From assembly GCA_905182995.1 (NCBI GenBank), contig CAJJDP010000004.1, positions 666,417 through 730,416 of the forward strand: a DNA stretch of 64,000 nucleotides, written 5' to 3'. Under the pieces are notes generated by a model. The model saw only the letters and a list, made by a program, of their open reading frames with translations. It made no database searches and was not told the DNA's origin. A program made the translations under genes and the position numbers. Numbering within the stretch: the first letter of the stretch is position 1; each line of letters begins with the position of its first letter. Shown here in pieces: positions 24,306-37,781 of the stretch. This DNA is from Paramecium octaurelia. Lineage: Eukaryota; Ciliophora; Oligohymenophorea; Peniculida; Parameciidae.

Positions 24306-25206
24306 ATGAGATCTCCAAATGATTCACAATCATTTGGATTACGTTAAGAATATCATGATTTTACATAGTTACATCGTCAGCCTGCTGAAACAAAGAAGCA
24401 TCAACGAGCAAAGTCGACTCTGTAGAATAATTATAGATAAGGGACTCCTATAACAGATTTAGAGGAAGTGGAGGGAGAGAAGTTGTTTGATTAATTTTTT
24501 AAGCTTAACAACTCCAAAAGCGACAGCGACTTTATGAGAGATTCTGTGTAAAGAGATTTAAAGCAGCCTGAATCTGAATTTCTAAGGTTTGTGGAGAATG
24601 CAATAGAATATCATAAACAATCTGAATTGCACTTCAGACCTACAATTAAAAAGAATTAGCATTTGGAGAAGAAAGCAAAGGAACTTGCTATTTCGAATAG
24701 ATTGTTGGCAAGTGAAATCAATCGACATAAATAAAAGGAGATCGAGTTAAAAAATAAGATTAAAATATTGCAAAAAGAGTATTAATTAGAGTTGGGTCAA
24801 TTGATATAGAAGAATGAATGGTTGGAAGAGTTGTTGGTGAAACAAAAAATAGACAATGAGAATTCTTTGTTGGCTGTTAAGAAATCTTTAGAAATGATGT
24901 AAGGAAGATGCATGTGTCAAAAGGGGATGGTTGATAAGATAATGAAGGAAGTTAAGTAACAATCTAGGCCATAATATGATCTTCAGGTGACCCATTCATC
25001 ATCTGAGTTAAGCAGTAACACAGAGGAGGACGATTTCAATTATGATTATATGAGGAGAAGAAAATCTTTATCAAAGGTAATAAAGCAAATAAACATAGAC
25101 ATCAGAGGAACATCAATTCGTACTTGCGAGAAGCAAGAATTCTAGGGAGTTTGCTAGAGATCTCTTTATAAGAAAGAAGCATATACAAGACCCGTATTAT
25201 ACATGA
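24306..25206 (+). CDS. Coiled-coil protein, 292 aa
   Basis: ATG 24306 to TGA 25204-25206 with one 22-nt intron (GTAATAAAGC...ACATAG) gives 293 codons. The first 90 residues are polar and Ser/Gln-rich. Roughly residues 100-210 form a long coiled coil rich in Lys, Glu and Leu (HLEKKAKELAISNRLL; QKNEWLEELLVKQK). The tail is again polar. No catalytic motif is seen; the pattern fits a structural or cytoskeletal protein, without a family name. The gene stops 18 bp before the transporter gene. Confidence 0.65.
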
Positions 25207-25224
25207 ATATTAAATTATAAAATA

Positions 25225-26680
25225 ATGGTTTTCATCAAGAGATTAGTACCCCTTTCAATTTTGTATTGTTTCGAAGGAATCATGTTGGGACTGATTTTAT
25301 ACAATGTTCCTTCTAATTTGATAGATAAAGGCGTTGAGATAAATAGATATAACTTTTCATTCGTTGTGCTATTACCTTATTTGTTCAGATACATAGTTGC
25401 ACCCTTGATTGACAGTGTAAGTTGGGACAAGATGGGTAGAAGAAGAAGTTAGTTGGCAATTTTGTATTTTGCATTGGGGTATAGTGTTGCTGAAAATTCT
25501 TAGAGTTCTGTTATATTTTTCAAATTTCTAATCGCTAGATCCTAGTACATGGTTTTGGAAGGCCTTCTGGATTGTATGTTTGTTGGCGTGCATCGACATC
25601 ATAATAGCAGCTTGGATAGTTGAAAGTTTGGAGAAGCATGACAGAGGGTATGGAGCATTGGCTCAATTTCTAGGAATTTTGATAGGGGGATTTATTGGAG
25701 CATACATCTTTAAGATGTTCAATTCGCTTGAATTTTGTAACACATATATTTATGCCATTCCTCAAGAGATCCCATACATTACACTCTAAAGTTAAATTAT
25801 AGATTTATTTTTAGTTGCATTCCAAGATTTGTCTTACATATCTGTAGGACTTGCAGTTGCATGTATTATTATCATTCATAATGAAACAACCTCTAATTAA
25901 GATGTATGAATGTCATTATATTAGATAATCGAAGCTTACAAATCAGCTCTTGGAGCATTTTCGAATCGCCATTTGATTGTTCTCTTTCTATTTTTTTGTT
26001 TTTTCAGAATAGGGTAAATGCCTATTGATTTGGCTCATATTCACTTGATGAGAGGGTAATTGACAGAGGGTTAAATTCAATTTTTAGAAATACTCACCTT
26101 TCCAATTGCATGCATTTTACCATACTATATGGCCAAAATGATCAAGACAAGAGTGTTGGAAATTAGACTCATAATCGTATTTTCAATCTATGAAATTGGT
26201 ATATCAATAATATAAATCTAATTTTAATAGCCATATCAGGAGTGTTTATCATAACCTTGTTTGCTTCTGAGGAGAACTTTCCATTTCCATACAGGGATAC
26301 TTTATTGAAAATATCATTAATAAGTGTTTGGTTGTTAAATCTGATAAACATCACTCTGGCCCAATCGTTCATTTACAAAAGCACTCAAAGTTCAATAGCT
26401 GCAACTTTCGTTGCTTTGTTAAGTAGAAATGCTTGTTATATTTTAAGCCACTGGAATTAACTTTCAATTTATATTTGAAGGATTCGTGGAATATTTATTA
26501 GCCAATTATAATTATTATTTGATTTGGGCATGTGGAGTAGGAATTTACGCATTATTTTTTTTCCATTTAGCTTCGAGGGCAACCATGATCGATTAATTGA
26601 ATTGCGAAGAGTTTAGTTTAGAGATTGATATAAAAAAAGAAAAGCTTCTTATTAATACTGAACTAGCAACCTTGGCATGA
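25225..26680 (+). CDS. PAT-family major-facilitator transporter (acetyl-CoA transporter/AmpG-like)
   Basis: The first helix reads LSILYCFEGIMLGLILYNVP, followed by RYIVAPLIDS and GRRRSQLAIL. This is the layout of SLC33A1/AmpG-type transporters (LQGIP.GL, then KLL.APLVD and GRR). Further on is ACIDIIIAAWIVESL, corresponding to the conserved A.QD...D segment. Five to six short introns restore one frame to TGA 26678-26680, including a 34-nt one around 25510 and a proposed one ending in AAG at about 26449. About 10-12 hydrophobic helices are present. The family carries acetyl-CoA or sugar-peptide fragments across internal membranes; the substrate here is unknown. Confidence 0.7.
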
Positions 26681-26807
26681 TAATTAATTAGGATTTTGTA
26701 TGTAATCATTAGTTACGTATTATTACGTTATTATCATATCACTCTAATATGAATAAGAATATAAATAAAGAGTATTTTAATTTATTTATTTTATATTATC
26801 AATTAAC

Positions 26808-27844
26808 ATGGATGATCGTTTGATCGAATTACATAAAGTACAAGCATGGTTATCTAGATGTCTGGCAGACAGGACTCATTTTAATTGAACAACTCCAACT
26901 CCTCTTAGGATGATGATTTTATGCCTCAATTCTTTCAGAAAATAAAAAAGGCACTATAGTGTTTAGAGAGAATCAAAGAAAATAATAATAGAATGTAGGA
27001 GATGTCAATGAAGTATGCTAGAGCAACTACATCAAATGTAGAAAAAGGTATTACCATCATCTGATCTGATTAGAGTTGTCGCGAGAATTAGAGTAAATTA
27101 TGGCCTAAAATTAACAATATAGTAAAGAATTAAAAGATGCAATGAATGATATAAAAGAAGATGTTGAAAGAAGTGAAAGAGATTAATCAGTAACCAATTT
27201 GCATTATAAGAGGATCAACCTGAAACACAAATGAAAATCAATCAGAGAAATGCATTAACTAGTAAAGTTCAAGAAGTTTTGCATGCTTCTTCTCAAATTT
27301 CCATTAAATACAAGACTTGTGTTAGAGAGAAAATTAGGAGGTAAACGAAGATCTTAGATGAAAACGCCTCCGAAGAGTTTTTAGATGAAATATGCAATGA
27401 TCCATAAGTATGCGAATTTTAACGAATATCTAACTAGAAAGCAACATAATTATTACAAGGAAAACTCTATGGAGAAGCTCCTTCTGCTATTCTCACAAAT
27501 ACTGTCTCAGATATATAGGAGAAATACAAAGATATACAATAGTTGGAAAGAGTATTTTCTTTAATTATTAATTAGTCTGTTTAATTAGTATATTAACTAT
27601 TTGTTGATTTAGCTATCTTAGTTCATGCTTAAGGCTAATAGATCGATAACATAGAAATTAATCTTGACTCAGCTAAAACTTATGTCGGCAAGGCAGAAAA
27701 AAGTCTTGTGGATGCAAAGGAAGATCATCAATCAGCTAAAAAGGTATATACCCATTTCATGAATTTTAGAAAATATGTTGTATTATCTTAATTGGTGTAG
27801 TAATTTTAGCAGTAATTATAGGACCAGTTGTTGCGACGTCATGA
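26808..27844 (+). CDS. Syntaxin (Qa-SNARE)
   Basis: An N-terminal helical region is followed by a SNARE motif from IQEKYKDIQQLERVF to EKSLVDAKEDHQSAKK. The zero layer lies in LVHAQGQQIDNIE, where the Gln occupies the syntaxin Q position. A 26-nt intron splits the gene just before the C-terminal anchor KICCIILIGVVILAVIIG. Other short introns are needed in the first third, where the frame changes around 26890-27080. Qa-SNAREs sit on target membranes and drive vesicle fusion. The gene ends at TGA 27842-27844, 170 bp from the convergent kinase gene. The exact compartment cannot be told. Confidence 0.85.
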
Positions 27845-28014
27845 ATTTATATTAACAAGTTATTTTTATATATTTTATTGCTCAATTATTTTTATAATTT
27901 GTTTTATTTATTTGATATTTGCATTATAATTTTAGAAGATATCTAATAGTATTTTCGGTATAAAAACTATATAAGTCTTTAAAATTTAGAAAAATTTGAT
28001 CTAATACTTAAATA

Positions 28015-29814
<1,800 letters not shown>

Positions 29815-30307
29815 TTTAATAATATATATGTTTTATTTCTTTATATTTTTGTTATTTTTTTAATAGAAAATATATTATTATTTGATTATCAAATTTTATC
29901 ATCACCTCACCTAACTCTTTCTTAGAACTATTCTAAATAATATTTAAGAGCTTAATATCATTGTTCACTAGAAGAAAGACATAAAATAGAAATGAATAAC
30001 ATAAGAGCGAACAAAATCAAAGATTAGAATTTAGTCCAATAAAAGTTTAGTTATAATCCTCTCATAAAGTAAACCTAAAAGATATATGATTAGAAATCAA
30101 ATGGAAATATTAAACTGTATTCAGAAATAACTTTAAGTCTCCACCTATATTTAGGCCGATTTTTAATTAATTGATTATTTAAGCGTTTTAAATCTTCAAA
30201 TGCCAAAATTATGCAATTATCTAGATTCTCAAGATAATAGAAATAAATAATATATATAATATATATATAAAAATCCAATAATTTTAATTTATTGTTTTAA
30301 AATCGAC
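29815..30307. other. Divergent intergenic region
   Basis: About 490 bp between two divergent starts. It contains an alternating TA tract near 30247-30272 but no supported gene. It presumably holds both promoters. Confidence 0.5.
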
Positions 30308-31205
30308 ATGGATTAATCATAATATTCTATTCACTAACTACTACAAACAAAAAGAGATTTATTAAGAGAAACTATAAGAAAAAATGATTTAATGAAAACA
30401 TTAGAAGATAAAAGAATAAAAATTTAATAGAATTAGGAAGATTAGGAATGTTAAATAACTTAATCCAATTCATCAAAAAAGAGGAGAAGAAACAGATAAA
30501 AAATTGAAACAGAAAATACATCAGAAGAAGATGGATTTGATCGATTAACTAAACTTAAATCTAAAAAGAATTTAACTCCAACTTATTTGATATAAATTCT
30601 CGACTATCTTAAAACAGACCCATGCAGCTTTTAAGTAATAAGGATACTTGAATTATGCGAAGGAGCAATTTTAGATGAAAAATTAATAAATTCACCTCTG
30701 GTTCCATATTTAGTTGAAATCATCTTTGTTGTAACTAAATACAAGCAATCAATTCCTTTTAAAGTAATTATTCTCAAAATTTATTTTAGCCTTTACTTTT
30801 ACTCTTAAAAGCTTTTGCCATTCATTAGGAATATATAATTTTGTAATACATTTAAATGTATTTATAAAATAATAAACAAGAAAAGCATGACATTGATTAA
30901 TATTGCAAACAGAAATATTAATGTTAAGAATAAAATCTGATATATATAATATGCAAGAATTTCAAATATGTAATTGTTATATTTATACTTAGGCCAACCT
31001 TTAAATGTAGCTCTTTTTGTGTGAGACTATTAGAAATAAAGAGATTGTTCAAGCAATATAGTTTTATGGAGGATTCAATTTCGACACAACGATAGAATAT
31101 CAAAAGGAATATAGAAGCACTATTAAAAAATTATAGTAATTAGCCGAAATTTTGTTATCAGGGTCTGAATTCTATTTTATGCCGGAGGAAGATTTAAATA
31201 TTTGA
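30308..31205 (+). CDS. Importin-alpha-like protein, 282 aa
   Basis: Two introns (26 nt near 30760, 23 nt near 30966) give exactly 283 codons. The N-terminus (KRDLLRETIRKNDLMKTLED followed by KR) resembles the basic importin-beta-binding segment of importin alpha. Then come helical repeats that could be armadillo repeats: LIQILDYLKTDPCSFQVIRI, LVPYLVEIIF, LLLLLKAFAIHQ, LFLCETIRNKEIVQ. At 282 aa it is much shorter than usual importin alpha (about 520), so it would be a reduced or divergent member. The ARM assignment is by pattern only. Confidence 0.45.
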
Positions 31206-31292
31206 TTATGTTTACTTTATTTTATGATTAAACAATAAGCTCAGGTTAATTCAGTATATAATTTGCTATTTTATTATATAATGTAATAAAAT

Positions 31293-31889
31293 TAATGCGT
31301 ATAGACTTCCTCTTTTGAGTTTGCTTTTTAGTTATAAGATCTAATCTACAGAGAAACAAAGCTAAAATCTCCGTCTCTCTAATACAATTTTTCAAAATCA
31401 ACAAAAGCTATTTCAAACTCAAAGTAAATAAAGTAAATAAATTCACATCGAAGTGTTGGTGAAATAAACCCAAATATCTCATCTCCTGCTCCTAAAAAAC
31501 TATTAGGTAAGCCAGTTGAAGGAAGAGCATTGCTGGCTAATTTGATGTTTCCGAGTCAAGTCAAAATGAAAGTGTCAATTATCGAATAAAACAAAGAGAA
31601 AAAGGATTTACAAACTTCAAAAAATATTCATATGGCAAGAAGGCTTAGTCAATATAATTAAAATGAGTCTAAATCATGTAAATAGTTTGAATGGATCAAT
31701 AAATTTAATTTACAATTGCAAAAGTGCAATTATTATGTGAACAATGAAAAATCAGTAAAATTAAAAACACATAGAAAAAGACAGTTATCTGTACTGGATG
31801 ATGTTCAACCTATTAGTTCTCGAAATCTTTTTGTAAATGGAACTTAGAGTCACTTTTCAAGTCGAGACAAGACACCAAATAAAAAATGA
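31293..31889 (+). CDS. Unrecognised basic protein, start uncertain
   Basis: A protein-like frame runs from about 31350 to TGA 31887-31889 with a 30-nt intron at about 31422-31451. It includes SSPAPKKLLGKPVEGRALL and a Lys-rich C-terminal half. ATG 31293 can be joined only by assuming a long first intron, so the N-terminus is unsure. No domain is recognised. It ends 11 bp before the next gene on the same strand. Confidence 0.45.
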
Positions 31890-31900
31890 TTAAATTAAAT

Positions 31901-33834
31901 ATGAATACTAAAATAACTTTGCGTAATTCAAAACAAAATAGCTTTCTTAATTCAGTCTAAACTACACACAGACACACATTGTCCTAGGGTTTAGAACTCA
32001 AGTTGGAATCGCCTACAAATAGAGAAACTTCTGGATTCACTTCTTTTTAATCTTTGAAATCTTCATCGATTCATCTTAAAAAATTAGTGAAATCTCCAAC
32101 TTCTTAAATAAAATCTGCTAGATAATTTGATTTAAATGAAAACTTTCTTAATCAAAGAACCTCGATAGTGTAAATGATGCAAACATTTTCAAATAATTAT
32201 GAAATTATATAATAATCAGAACCTTTAGAAAATATTGACTTGTAAAAACTCTTTCCAGTAGAAGAACAAAAGAAATCCTAAAACAATGAAATAGTTCCTA
32301 ATGAATCAAAGTTAAGAATATTTGAGTTAAAACAAGAGAGCAATAATTGGATCTCAATTAATAGATTTAGATTTAATTACTTTTCAATTAAAATATAAGG
32401 TTAGGAATCACCAATACAGGTGTATGTAAAATGTGATTTATCAAGATTGCTCAATTATCGAATGTATATATCTACAACTGCTTCATTCCCAACCAAATTC
32501 AATTGTGAAGCTGTTGTATAATCTAAATATTTTAAATATTAAGACAAAAAGCATAATGATAAATTCTAGGATAAGTTCCTATATATAGCAATATACTCTG
32601 AAGAAGACTGTGAAATTTCAATATCATTTCTATATGGAAATCAAAGCATTAAAAAATAAAAGCCTAAGAGACAAAAGCCAAATTACGATAAGTATAAATA
32701 TTGGTGGCAGCAGTAAAAATTTGATATGAGTTGCGAAACTGATAAGATCAACAGTAATCTTGATACTAGATAATATTCAAGAGAAGCTAGAAAAGAGAAA
32801 TTAATACAATCCTAAGATTAATTAGATCTAAGAATGAAAAATGCAATGAGTAAAAAAAAAGAGCTTTGTGAGGATAAAAAAATGGATTTATTGTCAAAGT
32901 ATTAAGCAAGTGAAGCCTTAAAAGAAATTAGAAATCAATAAAAGCTTAAATAAAGAATTAGATAGGCCATAACGAAATTTCAAATCAGTTGGCTTGGTGT
33001 ATTTTTACTTATACATCTGGCTGAAAATATGAAATCTATGTTAGATGTATTTAATATGATATTTTTAATTAGGAAGCAAAAAAAAGAAGTAAATATCTAG
33101 CCAAGGGAAGACTAATCGTATGGAAATATAGAACTACAACGATGATCAAAATAAAAGAGAGTGGGCAAAATGTTGATTAGAGGAACTTATTTAAATTATG
33201 TATGACTATGTGTATGTTTGCATCTCACAACAAAAAGAGAATTAAGACTGATGTGTCTAAAGTGCTAAGATACTTTTTGACTTTAACTCATTAATATTGC
33301 CATTTCATATAAAAACATCAGGAACTAACATATAAAGGTATGCAATCATTATGTTTTAGTAAATTATGTAAAAAGAGTGTTTAGAAATCTAAAATAAAAA
33401 GAAAAAGCATATAAGGATAGATTATGGAGAATTCTAAATAAATATGCCTAAGAAATACTTCATACTTTGGGAGCACACTTCACCAATCCAAAAAAGCGAA
33501 CATATATCATCGATAGGTAATTAATTGTCATATCAAGAGCTCAGCACTATAAAAAGCAATGGAAGATTTTTTATGTTAGAAAAAAAGGAAATGCCAACAA
33601 TTTATTTAAGGCTATGTCAGAGAAAAAGATTAAAAATAAGTAAACTTACTATTTATAAAAACTAAGAAAGTAGTTGACCTTGCTTTGAATATGATGCAGC
33701 CAGAAATGTTTGACACTCCTTCATATGATGATCTATATGGAATTTTTCGTACTTACATTCATTACAAAAAAATGACTTCTCAACAATCGCAATAGTAATA
33801 GCTAAAATCTTAATAATTATAATAGTAAGAATGA
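31901..33834 (+). CDS. Unrecognised protein, about 620 aa
   Basis: A long frame from ATG 31901 runs beyond 33080. After one or two short introns (near 33091-33112 and GTATGCAATC...TTTTAG near 33338) it continues to TGA 33832-33834. The first 130 residues are Ser/Thr-rich. Residues 150-250 look like a beta-rich domain with an NWISINRF...YFSIKIQGQ...YRMYISTTASFPTKF pattern. The middle is strongly charged and helical. The C-terminal part has a helical region (WRILNKYAQEILHTLGAH) and ends in a Gln-rich tail. One frame change near 33650 remains unexplained. I do not recognise the family. Confidence 0.5.
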
Positions 33835-34200
33835 TAATTTTGATATTTATATATTTAAATTTAGTATTTAACTGTAAGATGTGTTATTAGATAATTAAAT
33901 TGAACAATTTTTTGATTTAATCATTTGAATTATAAGTTATTAGAATTGTAATTTCCTTTGGATATTTATGGTAATCCTAAGGAATATTTTTATAATATCT
34001 CTTACTAATCTAAATAATTTTTTAATTTGCAACTTAAATTATTTAAATCATACTATGTGAGTGATATTGATTTATAAACATTAAAAAGAGTAGAATAAAT
34101 AATTTCTATTTTCATTATCAAGTACACAAGCTGCATATAAAAATGGTTATTGAAGATTTTACATATTGATTACAATTATTTCGATTATTTATATTCTTGA
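33831..34200 (+). CDS. Possible small secreted protein, structure uncertain
   Basis: ATG 33831 overlaps the preceding TGA (ATGA). It opens with MIILIFIYLNLVFNC, which could be a signal peptide. A second protein-like stretch (FPLDIYGNPKEYFYNISYQS) in another frame ends at TGA 34198-34200. A 17-nt intron near 33874 and another near 33930 would be needed to link them. It resembles the candidate at 42804 in layout: overlap with the upstream stop and a hydrophobic start. Low confidence. Confidence 0.25.
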
Positions 34201-34322
34201 AATGATTTTAATCAACTAAGTTAATAGTGCTAATTATAAAATTTCTGTAAATATATTTTCTTTTTTATATTTTTTAAGAAAATCTTTTGCTAATCATTTT
34301 ATAAATTCATTATTAACAATGA

Positions 34323-34634
34323 AGTAAATAGATTGAGGGGAAGTTGATAGAGATAATTATTTAGTCTAGCTCTGAAGAACGTAAAGCTCGCACAGAAGAA
34401 AGTTGAAATAAATTTGAAATATCAATTAAACGGTGAATCTAAGAGTAATAGTCAATTGTGGAACCGAATTATAATTACAATACTAATTAGTCTAAATTTA
34501 TATAATAATAATCTGAATTTAAATAAGTATGTTATGTTAAATTGTAGTATATTATTTTTTAGTAGGAAAATGAACTAAGGTATAATGAAAGTTGTAGTGT
34601 TCACTAACAGTATAATTACCCTAAATAATTATGA
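34323..34634 (+). CDS. Small polar protein, start uncertain
   Basis: Coding-like pieces follow each other: IEGKLIEIIIQSSSEERKAR, then QQSIVEPNYNYNTNQSKF and QQQSEFKQ, then ENELRYNESCSVHQQYNYP to TGA 34632-34634. They join if 42-nt and about 34-nt introns are removed. Codon use (Gln as TAA/TAG) and composition look genuine, but the start codon is not obvious because ATG 34319 is out of frame. No family is recognised. It ends 52 bp before the MORN gene. Confidence 0.35.
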
Positions 34635-34686
34635 AATTAATTATTCTGCTCTAGGTTTAACCAATAAATATAAATTAATATAAAAG

Positions 34687-35640
34687 ATGGGCTAGAGTTG
34701 TGCATCTTGCTAGCATAAAGATGAAGTTACTCCTGGCTAAAACGGTATTGAGCTGAAAGATTAATTTGCAGAAGAAGACCTAGACGACAGTTAAGAGTTT
34801 GATGCTAGTATTATATTATTATAGTCGAGAAAGTCCTCCTTCTACTTATTAATGTAAAACGATGGAAGCTGATATACTGCAGTTTTAAAAGATTATCTCA
34901 AAGGTGAAGGAAGAGGACTACGTAGAGGAACAGAAAGAATAATAAATAATTTTCGATGATTAATCTCGATATTTGGGAAGTATAGTAGATGGAAAAGCAA
35001 ATGGGTTTGGAAAGTTATGGTTAGAAAATGGAGACTTTTATTAAGGTGATTTTGTAGAGAATATGATGGAAGGAAATGGAACTTTTAATTACTTGAAAGG
35101 TCCAATTTACGAAGGGTAGTTTAAGTCAAATAAACCAGACGGTTATGGGGTAGAAACCTGGCCAGATGGATCAATATATGAAGGAGAATTTAAAGGAGGC
35201 AGAAAACATGGAAAAGGTTGTTATAAATGGCATTAAGGATGTGTTTATAATGGAGATTGGAAGGATAATATGATACATGGTGTAGGAAAATATGAATGGC
35301 CTGATGGAAGGGTATGGTATAGTAAATATTGCAGTCTTATTCTGGGAGTTGGATTAAAAATTAAATGCACGGTCGAGGGAAATATGTATGGAAAGATGGA
35401 AAGTGTTATGATGGAGAGTACTAAAATGATAAAAAATGTGGTTTCGGCATATTCTATTGGCCCGATGGAAAATAGTTCTAAGGTCAATGGTTTAATGGAA
35501 GACAGCATGGGAAAGGATTAATGATAGGGAAAGATGGTAAGAAAAAGATAGGTTCTTGGTTAGAAGGAAAATTAGTGGGCTCCATAGAGGATGAAAATTT
35601 CTAAATAATGCCAGAAGGTTGGATTTTATAATAATAATGA
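34687..35640 (+). CDS. MORN-repeat protein with lipidated N-terminus
   Basis: It starts MGQSCASCQH, a myristoylation site with nearby Cys for palmitoylation. After a 28-nt intron and an acidic helical stretch come about eight MORN repeats of the type YEGEFKGGRKHGKGCYKW, continuing as DNMIHGVGKYEWPDG, KNQMHGRGKYVWKDGKCYDG and GFGIFYWPDG. A 23-nt intron (35311-35333) must be removed inside the repeats to keep them in frame. It ends EGWILQQQ at TGA 35638-35640. MORN repeats bind membrane lipid or scaffold cortical and ciliary structures; the lipid anchor points to the cell cortex or membrane. There is no kinase or other domain. Confidence 0.85.
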
Positions 35641-35785
35641 TCTTATTTGTATCATTCTTTAAACTACAACTTAATTTATGAGAGTGTATTCTTATTCAGC
35701 AAAGCAATATAAAGGTAGAATGGAAGTATAATTGGTACTAAGCGAATAAGTTTGATATTTATAATAAACCTCCAAATTATTAAAA

Positions 35786-36793
35786 ATGAAAATTAAAAGA
35801 CACGCCGAACATATATCTGATGATTCTGGGCAAACTTTCTTCGAAGTGTTCTAAAAAGCAATTTCCAAATATGAAGTTGAGAACCAAAAGTCATATCCCA
35901 AGCAAGATAGCGATAGATTCACTCTATATGAGGATTTGAAGTTAATCTTAGAACTATCTAAAGTCACCTAGATTGAACCATAACATTTTGATAGAATAGC
36001 AGCTCTACTTAAAAGATCTAAAGCCGTCTTAAGGAGAAGGTAATTAATCAAATAAGCTTAGATATCAAGAGTATTTGAAAAATATAAATCAAGAGGATTT
36101 ATAAGTAATATTTTCCTATTTACAACATTATGGTGCCTATGGATACCTAATTTTTGTTCTTGAGGATGGAACATAGAAATTATTAGATATAGAGCCTTTA
36201 AAGCAAAAGGAAACTCCGATAAAGACTCCAATTCAAACCCCAATCAAATAATTAACAAAGCAAACCTCACATGCACCTGTGATAAACGAATAGAAAAATC
36301 CCTCACATTAATAGTCATAATAATAATAGCCATAACAATAACAATAATTAATAGAACCAGAATCCTAAAAGAAGGTAAAACCTAATAACAAATTTTAATT
36401 GTCTGCAAAGTAAAATGATATTTATAATCTAGTTCAAAATATGATGTTTCAAACAAAAAAATGAATGCCTTTAAGTAAGAATCGGTAGTTCTAGACTCAG
36501 AGTAGAAACATGAACATGAGGAGCTGAAATTTACACTGAAAACACTGTCTGAAACATTAAAAATTTCATATTAAGAATTATGCCAAAGAATGTTTTAATG
36601 TTCAGGAGATTTGAATACACTTTTGGATGTTTATCTAAATCATTAAGAAAATTTGTTATGGACAAAGGAAGCTGATGATGCTTTGAAAGCTTATCTGGTG
36701 GAGGAAAACTAATTTGAAAAGCAAAAATTAAGGGCAATCCTTCATGGAGAAGAATAGATATAGAAGAGAAAGGAATGGTTACATGGAAAATGA
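35786..36793 (+). CDS. Unrecognised protein with Gln-rich linker, 320 aa
   Basis: Two introns (22 and 23 nt) give exactly 321 codons. Residues 1-110 are helical (FFEVFQKAISKYEVE; FDRIAALLKRSKAVLRRRYQ). A Pro/Thr- and Gln-rich linker follows, with several runs of CAA/TAA/TAG. The last 110 residues are helical and contain RMFQCSGDLNTLLDVYL and then LLWTKEADDALKAYL. The SGD...WT..D.AL spacing recalls segments of some Rap1-like telomere proteins, but the match is weak and I would not name it on that basis. Confidence 0.6.
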
Positions 36794-36858
36794 AAGGATG
36801 TAGTTTAAAAGAATTTATGATATTTAACAATTAAATTTTAAATAACTTAATCAAAAAC

Positions 36859-37739
36859 TCATTTATGTGCAGTAGCATCCATTTTAAGAATATCTGATGG
36901 CAACATGATGTGATTTCTAGATTCAGCTAGAATGGCAGATATTTCTCTTGCATATTCTATTCTTCTGACATCCAAGAAGGCTAAAAGATCATTAAATACA
37001 CAAAATACCTGGATTAGTTAAGGCAGATTTTCCTACTAATTCAATAGATTTGGCTTCTCCCAAGGCCTTAATAACAATACTTTTCTTGGCTTCTCTTGCT
37101 TATTCAACAACAAACTTTGCTCTTTCAGCTTCCTGTTGAGCAACTTATTTAGCTTCAATTGCATCCAAGTATTCTTTTCCAAAAGTGAGTTCTGTGATTG
37201 ATACATCGTCTATTGCAATTTTGAATTAGGCTGCTCTTTAGTCTAGGGCTTGTCTGATTCTGAATGAAACCTAATCTCTTTGACTCATCAATTATGAGGC
37301 AGTGTATTAGGCCACAACAGATCTCATTGTTTCATTAACAATGGATGGCAAGACTTTTTCATCATAATCAATTCCCAAAGTTCTGTATATGGTTGGAAGA
37401 TCATCACTGTAAGGTCTATGGAGTACTCTGAGAGTCAATAGAACATTTTGCATATCTTTTAGAATAATTTGAAAAGGAGATACCTCTATTGGCTGTATTG
37501 GCCTTGATTTATCTGGGTCTCGTCTAGATATTATAATCAATGGGGGTCTCAAAGTAGGGAATTCTGAAATGCCATCCTTCCTTGTACTTTTCTTCTTGGA
37601 GTCCAAAAAACTTGCTGAATTTGATAGCACAATGTCCAGGCTCGACAGTGAAAAAGCAATTTTTAACCAAGACTATGCCGAATATACCTGCTGTTCCAAG
37701 ACTTATAAGCATTTTTAACGATTCTACTTAGGCAGCCAT
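36859..37739 (-). CDS. PHB2: Prohibitin 2-like protein
   Basis: An N-terminal hydrophobic helix ([16 protein letters not shown]) is followed by the SPFH/prohibitin domain: [95 protein letters not shown] and [19 protein letters not shown]. The C-terminus ([17 protein letters not shown]) is closer to PHB2 than PHB1. Two 28-nt introns are needed, one ending AAAAG before DMQNV. Prohibitins form ring complexes in the inner mitochondrial membrane. The start lies only 42 bp from the divergent XRN2 start. Confidence 0.93.
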
Positions 37740-37781
37740 CTATCTTAGATTATATTTGTGTTGGAAATTTAATTAATTAAA
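37740..37781. promoter_or_regulatory. 42-bp divergent promoter between PHB2 and XRN2
   Basis: Only 42 bp separate the two opposite start codons, so both promoters and both 5' leaders must share or overlap this AT-rich stretch, or transcription starts within the opposite gene. Confidence 0.6.

Noticed and set aside
34330-34440. Possible snoRNA or other small RNA, because of a locally richer GC content
   Set aside because: No convincing C/D or H/ACA boxes; the segment reads as protein (SSSEERKAR) in frame.
35786-36793. Rap1-type telomere protein
   Set aside because: Only the short SGD...WT..D.AL spacing is similar. That is too little to name the gene.
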